From Saccharina japonica (Eukaryota; Sar; Phaeophyceae; Laminariales; Laminariaceae), in contig MEHQ01000692.1 of the NCBI GenBank assembly GCA_008828725.1, positions 1 through 64,000 on the forward strand: 64,000 bases of DNA, read 5' to 3'. Position 1 is the first letter of the stretch, and the number at the start of each line of letters is the position of its first letter. Below the pieces are notes generated by a model that was not told the DNA's origin, ran no database searches, and was given only the letters and a program-made list of their open reading frames with translations. The position numbers and the translations under genes are program-made. Below, in pieces: positions 61,750-64,000 of the stretch.

Positions 61750-61885
61750 GGGGGGCGGGGGTGATCTTCATTTTCATTCATGGCCGTAGTCGTATGACCA
61801 TAGACCCTTGCATCCCTGCAAGGCCGGGACGGAGCATGTCGAGTTTTCACCGACCAGGCAGATATTGCTAGCAATTTGCTTTCGC
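61750..61885 (-). mobile_element. Poly(C)-tailed repeat 'A' fragment
   Basis: On the minus strand: TCTGCCTGGTCGGTGAAAAC TCGACATGCTCC ... GGCCATGAATGAAAATGAAG ATCACCCCCG. Confidence 0.65.
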
Positions 61886-62454
61886 TTAGTTTTTTTTTCT
61901 TGGAGACAGACAATGCTGTTCGCTGTTGGTTGAGAGATACGACGCAAAGCCCAGCTGATTAAAAAACAAAAGGAGAGAGAGAGAAAACGACGGCGGTGTA
62001 AGTCTGGAGAATGGTGGCGAAGGGGCATGCATCACAAAGGGCAAGGAGTGGTGTCTGTCGATTGGAGAACGTCCCCTGCCCTGTATCAGACCTGTGCACG
62101 GGTGCCTTGGCGCGTTTGCCTCGCTCACGGATCGCGGCGAGAGGCAAAACAAAACCCTACTATTAATAGCCCTAACCTATTATATTATTTGCCTTCCGAC
62201 AATGTGCAGGGCATTATTCATTCAGAATGAAAAAGCTGACCCAATTCGTCGAATATCACCAATCTCATCAAACCAAGTATCCTCCCCTCCGTGTACTCAA
62301 TACAATACGCAACTACCACCGTTTACCCAAATATTGTACTCGTACCTGCTATATATCTATGTTCCCCTTCTTCATCCAATGATCGACACACCTCATACCT
62401 GAACATGTTTCGTGACGACCTATAGTGGCTAGGAAAAACCGTTAGAGGTACATA

Positions 62455-62525
62455 GGGTATACCTTTTTTTGGCTGAAGCGTTTTCTGAAGGATATATTAA
62501 AGGCTCCTTAGGGTCCATATTCTTC
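62455..62525 (+). mobile_element. Fragment of the GCTACGATAGAGGTG MITE family
   Basis: GGGTATACCTTTTTTTGGCT GAAGCGTTTTCTGAAGGATA TATTAAAGGCTCCTTA. Confidence 0.55.
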
Positions 62526-62656
62526 TCCCTCGTTCGTGAAATTAATTAATTATTATTACACACATACACACAAATATATACTATACGCATATTCAACCAA
62601 ACACAGATACAGTAGTAGGAGTACAACTGTTACAGTAGTACTTAGCCTCAACTCAC

Positions 62657-62756
62657 CACATCGGTGATCCCAGTGAACACCACATCGGTGATCCCAGTGA
62701 ACGTGACATCGGGCTCCACCGTCAGCGAGCCGTAGACCTTCAGCGCCAGGTTCATT
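62657..62756 (-). CDS. Possible coding exon with a 24-base internal duplication
   Basis: On the minus strand MNLALKVYGSLTVEPDVTF is followed by TGITDVVF and TGITDV, ending GATGTG|GTGAGT. GATGTGGTGTTCACTGGGAT occurs twice in tandem, so the in-frame TGITDVVF repeat is recent. The ATG at 62754-62756 is the only clear start and no acceptor is obvious. It could be the 5' exon of a minus-strand gene or a chance frame. Confidence 0.35.
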
Positions 62757-62772
62757 AACGAGTATAAAATAA

Positions 62773-62920
62773 ATTCAATTTGAAAAAATAAATATAAAAA
62801 TCGCTTTTCATTGGTCAACACACGCACCAGCACCCCCCCAAGATCCTAATATTTGGTGCTGGTGCGCGTGTTGACCAATGAAAAGCGGATTTGAATATTT
62901 TGTTTTTTTCCAAATTGAAT
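62773..62920. mobile_element. Foldback (inverted repeat) element, arms about 60 bases
   Basis: ATTCAATTTGAAAAAATAAA ... GCTTTTCATTGGTCAACACA CGCACCAGCACC and, after a 20-base loop, GGTGCTGGTGCGCGTGTTGA CCAATGAAAAGC ... TTTTTTTCCAAATTGAAT. Confidence 0.85.
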
Positions 62921-63104
62921 GTTTTTTTTCTTCGTTAAAACGGGCCCTTAACCCAAAATGGTCGGACTTTGAATCTCGAGCTGCATTGTTTTTTCAGATT
63001 GTGCTTCCTTCGGTCATGATACTGTTCGTCGGGTATAACTTACCGTATAACAGCCGATTTCCCTAATTGAGAATTGCCTTTCCGATGAAAATGAACATCG
63101 ATTT

Positions 63105-63240
63105 TAGTACTTTGTTATTATTATCTTTGCCATCCGACAATGTGCAGCATGATCTTCAGCGTTGATCACTCATGAAATTCCCAAAAGCAGAAAACCACGG
63201 AAACCAAGGAAACCTATGCGTACAGTCTAACACCCTTTTA
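63105..63240 (-). mobile_element. AAT-tailed retroposon fragment, inverted
   Basis: TTATTATTATCTTTGCCATC CGACAATGTGCAGCATGATC TTCAGCGTTGATCACTCATG, followed by AAACCAAGGAAACCTATGCG TACAGTCTAACACC. The same flank as 36930-36965 (TGTTAGACTGTACGCATAGG) shows the element extends further 5' in both. Confidence 0.7.
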
Positions 63241-63735
63241 TGTCTGCTTCCCGCCAATATTTTGTTTGTTTAAGAGTTGTATTTCGCTTACGTATCAAAC
63301 TTTGACCAAGAAAATATGTTCCTCGATGGTAGATGGTAGGTATCGATCCACGAAAAAACAAAATTGAAATCAGCCTTGACAGGCTCGAAAAATCAAGGAT
63401 TTAAGGGACTTTGCATTTATGAGCGAGGTACCTCGCCCATAAATCCAGCTTTTCTGGGATCTTCGATATCTTGAGACTGCCGATGCCGTTTTTTTTTTTT
63501 TTTTGTCATCGACGGGTGTCACAACTGACAATAGTTTACAGTGAAAAACATGACTGTGAGGGAAGTACATATCTTACAATTCAAAAACCAATATTTTCGA
63601 TTTTCATTCTCATCGGAAAGGGCAATGATCAATTAGGGAAATCGTCTGTTTTATGTTGTTGCCCTCCAAAATCATGGTGCCACCTTAAAACAATACATGG
63701 TGCATCTCTATCGCAGCACGCGTCAAAGGTTAGAG

Positions 63736-63805
63736 GGAATCACCACCACCACCACCACCACCACCACCACCGCCGCCGCCACCACCACCATCACCACCAC
63801 CACCA
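63736..63805. repeat. (CAC)n / (CGC)n triplet tract
   Basis: About 22 triplets CAC with CGC and ATC interruptions, ending 25 bases before the exon acceptor at 63829. Confidence 0.9.
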
Positions 63806-63829
63806 TATGTTTTTTTTTGCGATCAACAG

Positions 63830-63905
63830 GCGGGAAGGAGACAACAAGCTGCCGGCGCTGAAAATTCCGACGGTCAAAACCAAGGGGGTGTTACAAGCAG
63901 CACCC

Positions 63906-63936
<31 letters not shown>

Positions 63937-64000
63937 AGCAGCAAAATCAGCAGCAAAAAAAGCACGAGCATCTCGTGCGAAAAAAGGCGGCAATGGTGCG
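63830..64000 (+). CDS. Exon running off the window (low-complexity, basic)
   Basis: A T-run and ATCAACAG acceptor precede an open stretch to the edge. Two frames stay open. One reads REGDNKLPALKIPTVKTKGV, an Ala run, QQQNQQQKKHEHLVRKKAAM. The other, in phase with the GC-donor end of 61546-61729, reads AGRRQQAAGAENSDGQNQGG, a Gly run and AAKKARASRAKKGG. Both are basic and low-complexity. It is probably the next exon of the gene that includes 61546-61729. Confidence 0.5.

Overview
The window is nuclear DNA of a photosynthetic eukaryote, most likely a brown alga (Ectocarpus/kelp-like stramenopile). The inference rests on three things. A plastid enzyme gene is split into small exons by kilobase introns. 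Its N-terminus looks like the bipartite (signal peptide plus transit peptide, Phe at the junction) targeting sequence of secondary plastids. The surroundings are moderately GC-rich and full of diverse repeats. No bacterial operon, rRNA gene or CRISPR array is present. Species is inferred, not proven.

Left part (about 2.1-19.3 kb, + strand): UDP-sulfoquinovose synthase (SQD1), the enzyme that makes the sulfolipid head-group donor. Nine coding exons were found that join in phase into a 492-residue protein, with the NAD-binding GGDGFCGW, the catalytic Thr and the YHTTK (YxxxK) motif. The scaffold does not present them in order: exon 7 lies at 10.6 kb, before exon 6 at 15.7 kb. A 3.5-kb block carrying exons 4 and 5 is present twice, split by a single N. 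A 359-base N gap sits exactly where exon 7 is expected. The simplest reading is a local assembly error, not a rearranged gene.

Middle (19.3-28.3 kb): intergenic DNA with several terminal-inverted-repeat elements, plus one GC-rich open frame at 22.4-24.2 kb coding an unrecognised basic, Ala/Gly/Ser-rich, probably nuclear protein. Its frame changes at a run of nine G.

Right part (28.5-59.5 kb, - strand): a second split gene, coding an armadillo (ARM)-repeat protein. About a dozen exons of roughly 120 bases each (about one ARM repeat per exon) mostly join in phase, ending in an Asn/Arg-rich and poly-Asp tail. One junction near 35-37.7 kb, and one or more near the 5' end, are not resolved. Its introns hold a 2.7-kb LINE, tRNA-derived SINEs, many MITEs and several satellites. 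At the right edge, two + strand exons (acidic, then low-complexity/basic) may start a third gene.

Repeats make up much of the window. The most unusual are retroposons whose common 3' end is ATGAGTAC followed by a run of C instead of poly(A). They are seen both in the LINE and in an unrelated-looking repeat of about 500 bases, which suggests a LINE and a parasite sharing a 3' recognition end.
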